A stretch of 64,000 bases of DNA from Yponomeuta sedellus (GCA_934045075.1 OW203727.1:24627311-24691310); one strand, 5' to 3'. Positions 33,847 through 44,250 are shown, numbered from the stretch's first letter. Notes: generated by a model from the letters alone, not told the origin. A program made the numbers and translations.

Positions 33847-33928
33847 ATAGAATTGACATTGCATGCTAACTTGACATTATATTTATAAAAAAATATAATG
33901 TCAAGTTAGCATGCAATGTCAATTCTAT
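33847..33928. repeat. Hairpin 2 of an adjacent pair
   Basis: Perfect arms of about 38 bp (outer ATAGAATTGACATTGCATGC, inner TAACTTGACATTATATTT) around ATAAAA. It lies 14 bp after hairpin 1. Confidence 0.9.
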
Positions 33929-34392
33929 AGTACCTACAATTCTATATTACATTATGTCAATCTCAAAGTAATTATTTAAAATATCATGTGAAGAAACTAA
34001 TTAACACAATATACTTATTACAAAAAATTAAATTCATTAAAAGTCAATTACATAATTCATTAAGTTTATAAATACATTTGTCAATAAGATATTCCGTTAG
34101 TTTTTTTTTTGAATAAACAGCAATTCAATTTCTAATTGTCTTTGGCTAATTGTCTTTAAGAAGATGTTATTAGTACCTAAATACTAAAATACAATACTAT
34201 AAATATAGTATTTTAATTGTTTTGCGATCTGTACCAAAACAAAGGTGGGTATTAAGGTGTCTGCCTCGCGTACACCCAGCTTGCTTGCGTCGTGTCGCTA
34301 TATCGTCGGATGCTTGTGTCTCTACTATAACTATTAGGCACTATCCACACTACATCGGCCCAGCGTGCGGGCCCAACGACACAAACTAAGTA

Positions 34393-35118
34393 ATTTGTTT
34401 ATAATTAAAACTGTTTTTATACGAATTTATGCTCGTTTATTACATTTTTACAATTTTCCAACGTTTCGGCACTTTTTCAGGTGCCGTGGTCGCGGATGAC
34501 TGAGGTGACAGGTGTCTTTTAGAAATCATTAACGGTTAGTTTACTACCCTCGGCAAAAATTACAAAAGTTAATTATAAAGTTACGTTCCAAAATAGACAA
34601 ACTAATTATTTTTTATATAAAGTCAACAATATTGATTATTAGTAATTGAAGTTAAAATTAAATTTATAAACTAATTACTTTATATGAACTTAAAGATACC
34701 GATTATTAATTGAAATTAAATTGTTTTTTTTTTTTATTATTTATTCTACAGTCACACTTCTAGCAAGGGGGTCTCATGCACTTAAGCACTGGTTCCCATG
34801 CTACCGGTATGTTCCAACCACGATCTCTATTAAAATTTGGATGCCGGCGGATCTCTATTGCCTCACGTATCATTCTAGGGAAGAAACGTCTTCTCGGGCT
34901 AGAACTTTAACTTTATCGAAATGTATAAAGTGGTTGGTACCGCTAAGTGTATGCTCGCTGACTGCAGATCTACCAGAGCGCTTATGTTTCACATCAGCGA
35001 TATGTTCCTTCACCCGCTCAGCTATGGTACGCTTCGTTTGACCAATGTACGAGGAACCACATTCACAGTCAAGCTTGTATACTCCTGCCTCTTGTAAGGG
35101 AATCCTGTGCTTGACACT
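34393..35118 (-). mobile_element. Penelope-like element, copy 2, left part
   Basis: TSD ATTTGTTTAT at 34393-34402 matches 42738-42747. This half holds the inverted-repeat end (AACTGTTTTTATACGAATTT), the 3' UTR and the GIY-YIG end, broken at 35118 by the errantivirus. Compared with copy 3, one base is missing near 34888 (AAACGTC versus AAACGGTC), so the endonuclease frame is shifted. The element resumes at 42577. Confidence 0.85.
34785..35118 (-). pseudogene. Penelope-like GIY-YIG endonuclease, split copy
   Basis: Encodes the GIY-YIG core (GVYKLDCECGSSYIGQTKRT) and the following helix on the minus strand. Two lesions inactivate it: the single-base deletion near 34888, which separates the conserved Arg/Glu-rich C-terminal block, and the errantivirus insertion just upstream of the GVY motif (TSD CACT at 35115-35118). 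The N-terminal remainder lies at 42577-42737. Confidence 0.8.
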
Positions 35119-35380
35119 TGTTACATACGGACTCCACAGGCATAGCGCTGGCGCGGCAATTACCTCAATACGGTGAACTACAGCCAGGCGCGACACGAGG
35201 CAGCTGACGCTGCATTTCCTCCTCGGTGTATCTACCTAGTTTTACTTTCGTCATTCCGTATTCATACTTCGAATCGGCTACTAGCATAATTAGCCTTAAG
35301 TACCTATTGTAATTTTTAATTAAATTTATATTAAATAATTTCGGTTTTTTTTGGAACCTCCGGCCGCAGCCTACGTAATT
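35119..35380 (+). repeat. 5' LTR of the errantivirus
   Basis: 262 bp, TGTTACATACGG to CTACGTAATT. Promoter and polyadenylation signals are expected here, but no clear TATA box or AATAAA is seen. Identical by eye to 42315-42576. Confidence 0.95.
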
Positions 35381-35398
35381 GGCGCAGGCGGTAGGATA
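35380..35398 (+). promoter_or_regulatory. Primer binding site, tRNA-Ser type
   Basis: TGGCGCAGGCGGTAGGAT abuts and overlaps the LTR end by one T. It resembles the serine-tRNA primer sites of 17.6- and 297-like errantiviruses. The match is from memory of the family; the exact tRNA was not checked. Confidence 0.7.
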
Positions 35399-35552
35399 CT
35401 CGTGGGTCAGCTCGCGTGCGGTAAAACTGACCATAAAACATCGCGTTCCTGACCTGGAGGCTATCAAGACTCTATCTACGGGTATCCAGAATCTACAATC
35501 CAGCTGCAGCCAGGAGGAGACTCTAGACATCGACTCACCAAGAGGAACCGGA

Positions 35553-35566
35553 ATGAAATTGTAAGT
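35553..35566 (+). promoter_or_regulatory. Candidate env leader start with splice donor
   Basis: An ATG at 35553 in the 5' leader is followed after 8 nt by a consensus donor GTAAGT (35561-35566). Unspliced, its frame stops within three codons. It is in phase with env if spliced to the acceptor at 40584-40585. Inference from sequence only. Confidence 0.6.
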
Positions 35567-35738
35567 GCACTTGAATTGTTCTTGTGTTGCTTCCCTTATT
35601 CCTAAGTTCACCCCAACTCCCAAGATTTTTCACCCGAAAGATTCTAGGGCAGGCATACCTGCATCACGACAGGCTCGCCAAAGTAGAATAGATAGGAATA
35701 GAGATTTAGACTTAGATAGATTATTCAGAGACAGAGAG

Positions 35739-37016
35739 ATGGCTCAGGAACGAGCCCATGATCCAGACACTATCTTCAAAGCATTGAGACTCGTACCCGA
35801 ATTTGACGGGAACCCTAATGTCTTAACTAGATTTATAAATATATGTGATACGATAGTAAATCAGTATATGGGCACAACCCCCGGCAGTGAACTCCCGAAT
35901 GTATGCCTATTAAATGGTATACTCAATAAAATTACAGGCTCTGCCGCCTCAACTATCAACTCAAACGGCATCCCTGATAGTTGGTTGGGCGTTCGAACCG
36001 CCCTTATTAATAATTTCTCAGACCAACGAGACGAAACGGCACTGTACAGCGACCTCTCATTAGCTGCACAAGGTAATAGGACTCCTCAGGAATTTTATGA
36101 CCATTGCCAAACATTGTTCAGTACGATAATGACCTATGTTACTCTGCACGAAGGCGTGTTAACCACAGTTGAAGCAAAGCGATCACTTTACAAAAGGGTC
36201 GCAATGCAATCCTTTGTACGTGGACTAAAAGATCCCATAGGATCCAGGGTTAGATGTATGCGCCCCCCAACCATCGAAAAGGCACTTGAATACGTGCAGG
36301 AGGAGCTAAATGTAATGTACTTACAACAGCGCAATGACCAGCCTAAGACCCAGCAGTCATTTAAAATACCAACCCCCTCTATGCCCGTCACATACACTGC
36401 CACACGGCCTCAACATTACCAACCCCCAGTTAACAACTGGCCAGCCCCCGTAGCACAAAGAGGTTACCAAGGCCCACCTCAGGCTTTTAAATTCAACTCA
36501 CCTCAGCAGGGTTTTTCACAAAACCGCATGCCTAACATGCCCACGCGCACGCAACAAATGTTCCGCAGTGCACCCCCCAACTACAACCCCCAGAGTAATG
36601 TTTTTCGTATGCCACCACGAAATAACGCACCCCAAAATTCTGCACCAAGACCCATGAGCGGTGTGCAGCATTTCACCTCAAGACCATTGCCTCATAGCAT
36701 GATGACAGGACATGATTGGCGTAAGGCAGGGATCCCTCCACCTAATAATTATTTTAAGTCCCGCGAAATGCATTTGAATGAGTGTGCATCGACGTACGAT
36801 GACGCATACTTCCCCACCGAGTTTGAATATGATCCGGAGTATTATTACACGGACGATTCCAACTACAATACCTATGGCATTGAATATAATCCCAACGTAA
36901 TATACTATGACGACACTGGCGATAACCAGCTATGCCCTGAAGGCCAACCACAGCCAGGGCCTAGCCATGGACATCAGGATTTTCAGTCAGCTCAGAAATT
37001 AGGCAAGCCAAAATAG
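35739..37016 (+). CDS. gag: Errantivirus gag
   Basis: Structural polyprotein that packages element RNA in the cytoplasm. The frame is open from 35565 to TAG at 37014-37016; the first in-frame ATG is 35739, giving 425 residues, and I take that as the start. The capsid-like part holds ALRLVPEFDGNPNVLTRFI near the N-terminus, the signature start of errantiviral Gag. Residues from about 205 on are rich in Pro, Gln and Asn (PPRNNAPQNSAPRPMS), and the C-terminus is acidic with many Tyr and Asp (DPEYYYTDDSNYNTYGIEYN). No CCHC zinc knuckle, as is usual for this group. Pol follows in the -1 frame with overlap, so a programmed frameshift is expected. Intact. Confidence 0.9.
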   Translation: MAQERAHDPDTIFKALRLVPEFDGNPNVLTRFINICDTIVNQYMGTTPGSELPNVCLLNGILNKITGSAASTINSNGIPDSWLGVRTALINNFSDQRDETALYSDLSLAAQGNRTPQEFYDHCQTLFSTIMTYVTLHEGVLTTVEAKRSLYKRVAMQSFVRGLKDPIGSRVRCMRPPTIEKALEYVQEELNVMYLQQRNDQPKTQQSFKIPTPSMPVTYTATRPQHYQPPVNNWPAPVAQRGYQGPPQAFKFNSPQQGFSQNRMPNMPTRTQQMFRSAPPNYNPQSNVFRMPPRNNAPQNSAPRPMSGVQHFTSRPLPHSMMTGHDWRKAGIPPPNNYFKSREMHLNECASTYDDAYFPTEFEYDPEYYYTDDSNYNTYGIEYNPNVIYYDDTGDNQLCPEGQPQPGPSHGHQDFQSAQKLGKPK

Positions 37017-40000
37017 AGGTCAATCTTCAGACACAACGCCAGCTACCCTACATCCAAATTTCAGACCCACCTCTTAGACTTCTAATTGATACAGGTGCGA
37101 ATCAGTCTTTCTTAAGCCCCGAAGCTGTAGAACAGTACTTCCCCAACTACCATCTTAACTACGACCCGTTCGAAGTGACAAACGTGCACGCTAGGAGTAG
37201 GAATGATTACTCTATAACACTGCCTTGTTTCCCGGAATTCAACGACCCGGACGATATCAAGCTTTACGTGTATCGTTTCCACGAGTACTTTGACGGACTC
37301 ATTGGGTTAGACTTGTTGTCTAAGTGGGAGGCTAATATCGACCTTAAAGACTCAAAATTACTAACGAAATCTGCTGTTAACCCTATTCGCATGTACAACT
37401 CTTGCAATGTTAACCTGTATGAAGATATGATACCAGCCGGCACCTCAAAATTAGTGCGTATCCCTATAAACGCCCCGGACGGCGATGTGTTAATAGAGGA
37501 ACAAGTGATCTGTAATTGCATAATCCACCAATGCCTCACAACGGTCACCAATAGTCGTGGTTACCTTGAAGTCGAGAACCCGACACCGAACGACGTTATC
37601 TTTTCACTCGACCAGCCAGCGCAAGCTGAGCTCTTTAACATACAGTGTAGTAACATAGAAGATCGACTTAATACACGCGCGCAAGACGTCATCTCGCGCT
37701 TAAGAACCGACCATCTGAATGAAGAGGAAAAGGGCAATCTCATCACCCTTTGCTCTCGATATGCGGATGTGTTTTATATCGAAGGCGAACCCCTCACCTT
37801 TACCAATAGAGTAAAACACCAGATTAGGACGACTGACGAGGTCCCTATTTACACCAAAAGCTACCGCTATCCATTCATACATAGACAGGAGGTTAGAGAT
37901 CAAATCACCAAGATGCTGGACCAAGGCATAATAAGACCTTCGGACTCAGCATGGAGCTCGCCCATCTGGATAGTTCCCAAGAAAGCCGATGCTTCAGGCA
38001 AACAGAAGTGGCGCCTGGTAGTCGACTTTCGTAAATTAAATGAGAAGACAGTCGATGACAAGTACCCCATACCTAACATCAATGACGTACTTGACAAATT
38101 AGGGAAGTGTCAGTACTTTACAACCCTTGACTTGGCAAGTGGTTTCTACCAAGTCTAGATGGACCCCTCTGATATCCCCAAAACAGCTTTCAATGTAGAA
38201 CATGGCCATTTTGAGTATCTTCGAATGCCCATGGGACTCAAAAACTCTCCATCCACCTTTCAGAGAGTCATGGACAATGTCCTCAGAGGTCTCCAAAACG
38301 AAATATGTCTAGTCTACCTGGATGACATCATTGTCTTCAGTACTTCTCTCCAAGAACACATGGTCAACCTTGAAAAGGTCCTTCAGCGACTCCGAGAGTC
38401 GAATTTCAAAATTCAATTAGATAAATCGGAATTTCTTAAGCTTGAAACAGCTTACCTTGGGCACGTCATTACTAGAGACGGTATCAAACCGAACCCAGAT
38501 AAAATCTCAGCAATAATGAAGTACCCAATTCCAAAAACCCCAAAGGAGATAAAGCAATTCTTAGGTCTTCTCGGATATTACCGAAAATTCATCCCTGATT
38601 TCGCTCGTATAACGAAGCCCCTCACGCAGTGTCTAAAGAAGGGTAAAAAGGTCACATTAGACACTGAGTACATCAGCTGTTTCGAAAAGTGTAAAACACT
38701 TCTTACTAACGACCCCATTTTGCAATATCCCGACTTCAGTCGAGAATTCGTCCTTACTACGGACGCCTCTAACGTCGCTATTGGAGCTATTCTATCCCAA
38801 GGCCCAATAGGATCAGACAAGCCTGTATGCTACGCATCTCGCACTCTGAACGAGAGTGAGCTTAATTACAGTACTATTGAGAAAGAGCTACTAGCCATTG
38901 TCTGGGCTACCAAGTACTTCCGGCCATATCTATTCGGACGCAAGTTTAAGGTAGTCACCGACCATAAGCCCCTCCAGTGGATGATGAATTTAAAAGAACC
39001 AAATTCACGTCTCACTAGATGGCGACTGAGACTTAGCGAATACGACTTTACTGTGACGTACAAAAAGGGCAAAGCTAATAGCAACGCTGACGCGCTCTCA
39101 CGGGTAGAGATACATAATGAGGAATCAAAGTCCATTATTGACGAACTTTGCTCTATACTCCCCAATCCTACAGAAAGTCCACCAACCGTAGCAGACTCCT
39201 CTACCGAGACCGTTCACACGAGTAACGAACACCCCATACTCGAAGTCCCAGTTTCAGATGAACCCCTTAATAAATTTCACAGGCAAATTATTTTCGCCAT
39301 CGTAAGCGATGTCAAACGTAAGCCGACAGTGACGAAACCGTTCGACACTCACACTCGCATAACTGTACAGTTATCAGAATCGAACTTAGAAAGCGATCTA
39401 GTTAACGCACTGAAAGAATACGTCAATCCCAAGGTCAAAACTGCCATTTTGATAAATCCACCCCTTGGAATGTACAAGGTCATCCCCATCATACAAGATA
39501 AATTCAAAAGCTCTTCCATGAACTTAACCCTCTGTAAGTCTGAACTCGAAAACGTAAAAGAATACCTTCGTCAGCAAGATATCATTCGCCTATATCACGA
39601 CGGTAAAACAAACCACCGTGGAATAAACGAATGCTACTTAGCCCTCTCACGCAAGTACTATTGGCCAAAAATGAAAGATCAAATTACTAAATTCATTAAT
39701 GAATGTACAGTCTGCGGACAGGCAAAGTATGACAGAAACCCCATTAGGCCCAAGTTCAATATAGTGCCCCCGGCAACTAAGCCCTTTGAAATTGTCCATA
39801 TGGACTTATTCACAGTCCAGAGTGAGAAGTATGTAACCCTGATAGACGTTTTTACTAAGTACGGACAGGCATACCATCTGCGAGATGGAACAGCTGTCAG
39901 CATCCTTCAGGCGCTGTTACAATTTTGTACTCACCATGGAGTACCTCTAACCATCGTTACAGACAACGGAACAGAATTCACCAATCAGTTGCTCTCAGAA

Positions 40001-40639
40001 TTTACACGTCTACATAAGATAAACCATCATAAGATCTTAGCTCACTCCCCTAACGACAACGGCAATATTGAACGCTTCCATTCGACCTTACTTGAACATC
40101 TCAGAATTCTAAAGTTACAGCATAAAAATGAACCAATTGTGAACCTTATGCCTTATGCAATAATAGGCTATAACAGCTCAATTCACAGCTTCACTAAATG
40201 TCGACCTTTTGACTTACTAACCGGTCACTTTGACCCTAGAGACCTCAGTGACGTCGATTTAAACCAACAGCTATTACAGCAGTATACGCAAAACCATAAG
40301 GAGCAGATGAAAAAGGTCTACGATATTATAAACGAGTCCTCACTTGCTAACCGTACTGCTTTAATTAACAACAGGAATAAAGATCGTGAAACCGAGATGG
40401 AATACGAACCCCATCAGCAGGTTTTCATCAGGAACCCTTTTGCTAGTAGGCAAAAAACTACCCCACGCTATACGCAGGACAGAGTTTTAGCCGACCTGCC
40501 GATACATATTTATACATCAAAGAAACGCGGCCCTGTAGCTAAGTCAAGGCTAAAACGAGCCCCTAAGGAAGCTACCTTGTTACAGGACTCTGCTGTTAAT
40601 CTTCGTCCACGTGACGCGGCCTCAAGAGATAAGACTTGA
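37016..40639 (+). pseudogene. pol: Errantivirus pol (protease, RT, RNase H, integrase) with internal stop
   Basis: The frame lies -1 to gag and is open well before the gag stop (at least from 36965). Domains in order: protease with DTGA at 37088-37099; RT with catalytic YLDD at 38315-38326; RNase H with TTDASN near 38757 and TDHKPLQW near 38960; integrase with an HHCC zinc finger (first His near 39596, CTVC near 39707-39718) and DDE residues Asp 39803, Asp 39962 and Glu 40070. A single TAG at 38156-38158 interrupts the RT, just after LDLASGFYQV, ahead of the YLDD. There is no other lesion; both sides stay in frame. Either the copy is defective, or the stop is a base-call error or is read through. 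The end overlaps env by 54 bases. Confidence 0.9.
38156..38158 (+). other. Nonsense codon (TAG) in pol
   Basis: In-frame TAG inside the RT palm between LDLASGFYQV and the following block. It is the only visible inactivating change in an element whose LTRs appear identical. Confidence 0.9.
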
Positions 40640-42293
40640 GAGTCTAGCAGATGGACCCGGACTGCTGCCTTATAAGCTAGGACCAACCAGACTGACGACC
40701 CACCATCATACTTTTCTCCAGTTTATCCAACTAGATGAAATCGAAGATAAGGTTAACTTTTTACAGACTCAGCTAGATAGCATTAGCACGCGATTCATAA
40801 ATGATACCTACTTACTCTATGAGGTTCAGATACATTATCTTACTAGCAAGCTTGGCAAGGTAAAATCTCAGTTAAGATCATTAGAACCCAATCGCGCTAA
40901 AAGAGGTCTTGTAGACAGTCTCGGTTCGGTTATAAAAAGTATCACTGGTAACTTGGATTACGTTGACGCAATCAAGTTTAACAGTGCAATTCAAGCTTTA
41001 CAGAAAAACCAAGATAAGGTAGTCACTCAATTTAATGAACACGTAAGCCTTAGTAAAGAATGGATGTCTCGACACACTAACGTTTTACAGCAACTCATAG
41101 ATAACCAGAGTAAAATAAACGATACGCTGAATATGTTACTAGATAGCAATGTGTACAGAGAATCTAGTCTGATTAAACACGTTAGATTTGCGCAACTGTT
41201 AGACGTAATGAGAGAAAACGTAGACGACCTTCTGTCGGAATTAATTAGGGTAGAAAATAGCTTAGCATTTATTCGTGCATCGAGCACTCATCATTCTATG
41301 ATAGATATAGACGTATTAAGTTCAATGATAGATAAGTTAAAAGTTACATATAATAAGGATCAGGTTTTAAGCTTAGAGCTCCGAGAGTATTATGACGTAA
41401 TCAAATCAGGATCATATTATAACGAAAAACAGTTAGTTATAGTCTTTCGGTTTCCCATAGTTTCCCTAAGTACCTATGACCTTTATAGACTATCCATAGT
41501 CCCTAATAAAAATAACCAGGCCCTTATTCCTTCTCATCCTTTTATAGCAACAAACAAGGATTCATTCGTGTACATGGAGGCAGAATGCCCGAAGTTTAGT
41601 ACCTGGTTTCTCTGCGAGAAGGAGATAGGACTTCAACTTCGCACCCAGCCTGACTGCGTTCAAGAACTCATCCTGCATCAAAACCTAGAGGAATCCTGTC
41701 ACTTCTCAACCGTTCAACTATCTATGGAGGCCATGGAGAAACTCGACGATCAGCACTACGTACTGTCTTTCCCACAACCTACGAAAGTACAGTTAACCTG
41801 CGGAAGAGATGACTTCAGCTCAATCCAAGGAAGCTATCTTATCACTATCCCTGTCAACTGTTATCTGCGTACTACAGAGTTCACCCTAACGAACGAGAAC
41901 GATGAAATAAGAGGACAACCCCTAAAACTAACGGAGATCCCGTACGACGCTGACAAGCAAGCTGATACCTCGAAGAGCGTACATCTCAACTCAATCGACT
42001 TACAAGGACTACACAGCATCCAGAACCAGATCATGATGCAGCTTCCTGTCCAAACCGAAAAGGCGCTACCAGATGTCCTGTACCACACGACGATACCTCT
42101 CTACGTTATAGTAGTGAGCGGCGGCGCCCTTGTAACTGCAACCTTAACTTATCACTACGGATTCTGGAGCTGCGAGAAACGCAAAGAGCCTGAGCCACCC
42201 ACACCTAAGAAGCACACCTATGAAGACATCGAGAAAAGAGATGAACCCAAGGGAAGGTTCCCAGCAACATTTTCACTCAACGTGCCCAAATAG
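40584..42293 (+). CDS. env: Errantivirus env (baculovirus F-like envelope glycoprotein)
   Basis: Membrane glycoprotein of the gypsy/TED type, homologous to baculovirus F proteins, responsible for cell entry in infectious relatives. The frame is open from 40554 to TAG at 42291-42293 and has no ATG near its start. A splice acceptor (TTGTTACAG, AG at 40584-40585) precedes a hydrophobic stretch (LLLIFVHV) that fits a signal-peptide core, so the start codon is probably supplied by splicing from the leader ATG at 35553. A furin-type site RAKR lies at 40893-40904, followed by a Gly-containing hydrophobic segment. Next come a helical region with heptad-like spacing, Cys-rich ectodomain parts, one membrane helix (about 42093-42165) and a short basic cytoplasmic tail. 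Intact by eye. Confidence 0.88.
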   Translation, partial: RTLLLIFVHVTRPQEIRLESLADGPGLLPYKLGPTRLTTHHHTFLQFIQLDEIEDKVNFLQTQLDSISTRFINDTYLLYEVQIHYLTSKLGKVKSQLRSLEPNRAKRGLVDSLGSVIKSITGNLDYVDAIKFNSAIQALQKNQDKVVTQFNEHVSLSKEWMSRHTNVLQQLIDNQSKINDTLNMLLDSNVYRESSLIKHVRFAQLLDVMRENVDDLLSELIRVENSLAFIRASSTHHSMIDIDVLSSMIDKLKVTYNKDQVLSLELREYYDVIKSGSYYNEKQLVIVFRFPIVSLSTYDLYRLSIVPNKNNQALIPSHPFIATNKDSFVYMEAECPKFSTWFLCEKEIGLQLRTQPDCVQELILHQNLEESCHFSTVQLSMEAMEKLDDQHYVLSFPQPTKVQLTCGRDDFSSIQGSYLITIPVNCYLRTTEFTLTNENDEIRGQPLKLTEIPYDADKQADTSKSVHLNSIDLQGLHSIQNQIMMQLPVQTEKALPDVLYHTTIPLYVIVVSGGALVTATLTYHYGFWSCEKRKEPEPPTPKKHTYEDIEKRDEPKGRFPATFSLNVPK

Positions 42294-42302
42294 TTGCTGA
42301 TC

Positions 42303-42314
42303 TGAGGGTGGAGG
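42303..42314 (+). promoter_or_regulatory. Polypurine tract
   Basis: GAGGGTGGAGG immediately before the 3' LTR: the expected primer for plus-strand DNA synthesis. Confidence 0.75.
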
Positions 42315-42576
42315 TGTTACATACGGACTCCACAGGCATAGCGCTGGCGCGGCAATTACCTCAATACGGTGAACTACAGCCAGGCGCGACACGAGGCAGC
42401 TGACGCTGCATTTCCTCCTCGGTGTATCTACCTAGTTTTACTTTCGTCATTCCGTATTCATACTTCGAATCGGCTACTAGCATAATTAGCCTTAAGTACC
42501 TATTGTAATTTTTAATTAAATTTATATTAAATAATTTCGGTTTTTTTTGGAACCTCCGGCCGCAGCCTACGTAATT
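42315..42576 (+). repeat. 3' LTR of the errantivirus
   Basis: 262 bp; no difference from the 5' LTR found by eye. Followed by TSD CACT at 42577-42580. Confidence 0.95.
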
Positions 42577-42747
42577 CACTTCGCATGAATTGGTGTATCT
42601 TTCTTGGCGGCTGGTAGATGGTTCTGATTGAGGCGCGTTTCAAAATACTCCCAATTTTGTCAGTCACTCCTCTCACGAAAGGCAGGTAGGCTGGAACTCG
42701 CTCGACTGTGTCCGGTTTGACACGTCCTCCGCGACGGATTTGTTTAT
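42577..42747 (-). mobile_element. Penelope-like element, copy 2, right part
   Basis: Continues copy 2 from CACTTCGCATGAATTGG to TCCGCGACGGA, then the TSD ATTTGTTTAT at 42738-42747. This end is 5' truncated and lacks the inverted terminal repeat seen in copies 1 and 3. Confidence 0.85.
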
Positions 42748-42830
42748 TTACTTTTCATAGAGGTATCAGGTACATTCGCTCAGTACGTAATTTTGAGTAG
42801 ATAATCAAGATTTAATCAAGATTAGAATCG

Positions 42831-43164
42831 ATCTTAAACGATCACAAAACGTTGAGCAACACAGTGCGCGTTCAGTGTATGGATGGGTAAACTGTCAATG
42901 ACTAACGCTGGTGGCATTTTACCGAGCGATTCCTTGCTTCGCAAGGCACGTTAAGCAGTTGGTGCCATCTGCCGTCGATAGATGGCAGTCGTTAAGCCAA
43001 GTCAGAGGCGTTGGGGCGGCTTGAAAACTTCTGACAGCAAGACCAGCCACTAGTCTTGCAAGTCTCCGCCAATCCTTACTTGGCCCCCGTGGTGGAGTAT
43101 GGCCTATACCTTCCACAGGGAAGAGACCCGTGCCCCTCGGTAGGGACATAATGGATTGATGATG
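42831..43164 (+). mobile_element. 5S-derived SINE (family C, second subfamily)
   Basis: Head GATCTTAAACGATCACAAAA, GTTGAGCAACACAG and GTATGGATGGGTAAAC parallels 5S box A and box C. The body differs from the main subfamily (GATAGATGGCAGTCGTTAAG, CTCGGTAGGGACATAATGG) and is shared with 50196-50283 and 63660-64000. Confidence 0.75.
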
Positions 43165-43907
43165 AATCGAGATTTATTCTTATGTCAAGGGCGGGAGTCC
43201 GTGTAACAATGTGAAAAAGATTGGATAACCATAGAAAGGCTATTCGCTTTTTCAATAAAGCCAGCCATATTGTCAGAAAGAGATACACTATTTGCGTCTC
43301 TTTCATAAAATATGGCCGCCCGGTCAATCCGTTAAAAAACAATTTAATCGTTTATTTTATAAATAATCGCGACTAGACCCATTAAATGTAGGTATATTAC
43401 ATACCTTATGTATGATGCATTGTTGCTCGAACTTGCCTTAAAGTTTGTGATTATTTGAGAGTTCTTGAATTTGCCAACATAAATTATATCTGACAATGTA
43501 ACAAAGTAAGTTGAACATAAAAAAACTGCAACTAACACAAAAAATACTTTTAAAACTAATTAAATTTTATTTTTAAACATTCATTCCTTTATTTGTAAAT
43601 TACGTAATTCAACAGTTAGCTCCAAGATTAGTTACCTTTTTTCTCCGTTGATAGAAAGTTCAAATCACAATATCTTCCTACCCACCTCATTCCTAGCTCT
43701 TCAATAAAATGCTCTCAAGTTTAGCTAGGTAATGTTGTGCCAGCCAAAGCTTGCATTTCCTTGGCAGGCCGTGTCGTAATATTGAGCTTCGAGACGTTAG
43801 GTAAGTAGGTCAAGCGCGTGGGGGCATTGTTCCGCAGGTCTTATGACTCGTTATAACTTGTTCTGCTTCAAGATACTGTTCAGAGATTGATGTACTGTAA
43901 GTAAGGA
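43165..43907. other. Unassigned DNA with half a K element
   Basis: 43360-43390 carries AATAATCGCGACTAGACCC, one end of MITE K, joined to CATTAAAT. No gene recognised. Confidence 0.45.
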
Positions 43908-44250
43908 AGCGCTCGTGGTACTCAACCGAGTGATTGGAATCAATCACTTGAGTTAAGCAACAACAAGCGCGGTCAGGTGCTAGATAGGTGATCGTCCCGT
44001 GACTAACACTAGTTGCATTTTTCCGAATGCTTCTATGCTTTGCAAGGCACGTTAAGCCGTTGGTGCCGGCTGTCATGTAATGGCAGTCGTTAAGCCATGT
44101 CAGAGGCCTTAGACAGTAGGTAAGGCCTACCACTGTCTTGTCTCCACCAATCCGGACTTGGCCGCGTGGTGGAGTATGACCTAACCTTCCTGCGCTGCAG
44201 GTAGATACCCGTGTCCCAGCAGTGGGGACATACAAGGGTTGATATCGAAG
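43908..44250 (+). mobile_element. 5S-derived SINE (family C), full-length forward copy
   Basis: Head GCGCTCGTGGTACTCAACCG, GAGTTAAGCAACAACAAGCG (box A) and CTAGATAGGTGATCG (box C, decayed). Body CTTTGCAAGGCACGTTAAGC and GCTGTCATGTAATGGCAGTC. 3' end CAGCAGTGGGGACATACAAG and GGTTGATATC. Best plus-strand reference for the family. Confidence 0.8.

Larger units (their letters stand above)
31961..34392. other. Unassigned DNA with hairpins and one SINE
   Basis: No coding gene recognised. Contains the fold-back SINE at 32338-32499 and hairpins listed separately. Confidence 0.4.
35119..42576 (+). mobile_element. Errantivirus (Ty3/gypsy-type endogenous retrovirus), 7458 bp
   Basis: A complete LTR element: two 262-bp LTRs, a tRNA-Ser type primer site, gag, pol and env, a purine tract before the 3' LTR, and a 4-bp TSD CACT (35115-35118, 42577-42580). 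The order gag-pol-env and the domain make-up fit insect errantiviruses (gypsy, 17.6, TED group). The LTRs look identical base for base, which implies a very recent insertion, yet pol has a stop codon in the RT. It sits inside Penelope-like copy 2, so it is younger than that copy. Transcription would start in the 5' LTR on the plus strand. Confidence 0.95.

Noticed and set aside
35165..35623. Minus-strand 152-codon frame across the 5' LTR and leader
   Set aside because: It is antisense to the LTR (its first part recurs in the 3' LTR) and has no domain.
36188..42088. Many antisense frames under gag, pol and env
   Set aside because: Shadow frames of well-supported plus-strand genes.
34381..42747. 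CRISPR-like or phage-like arrangement around repeats
   Set aside because: No regularly spaced short repeats with unique spacers anywhere in the window; the repeats are eukaryotic transposons.
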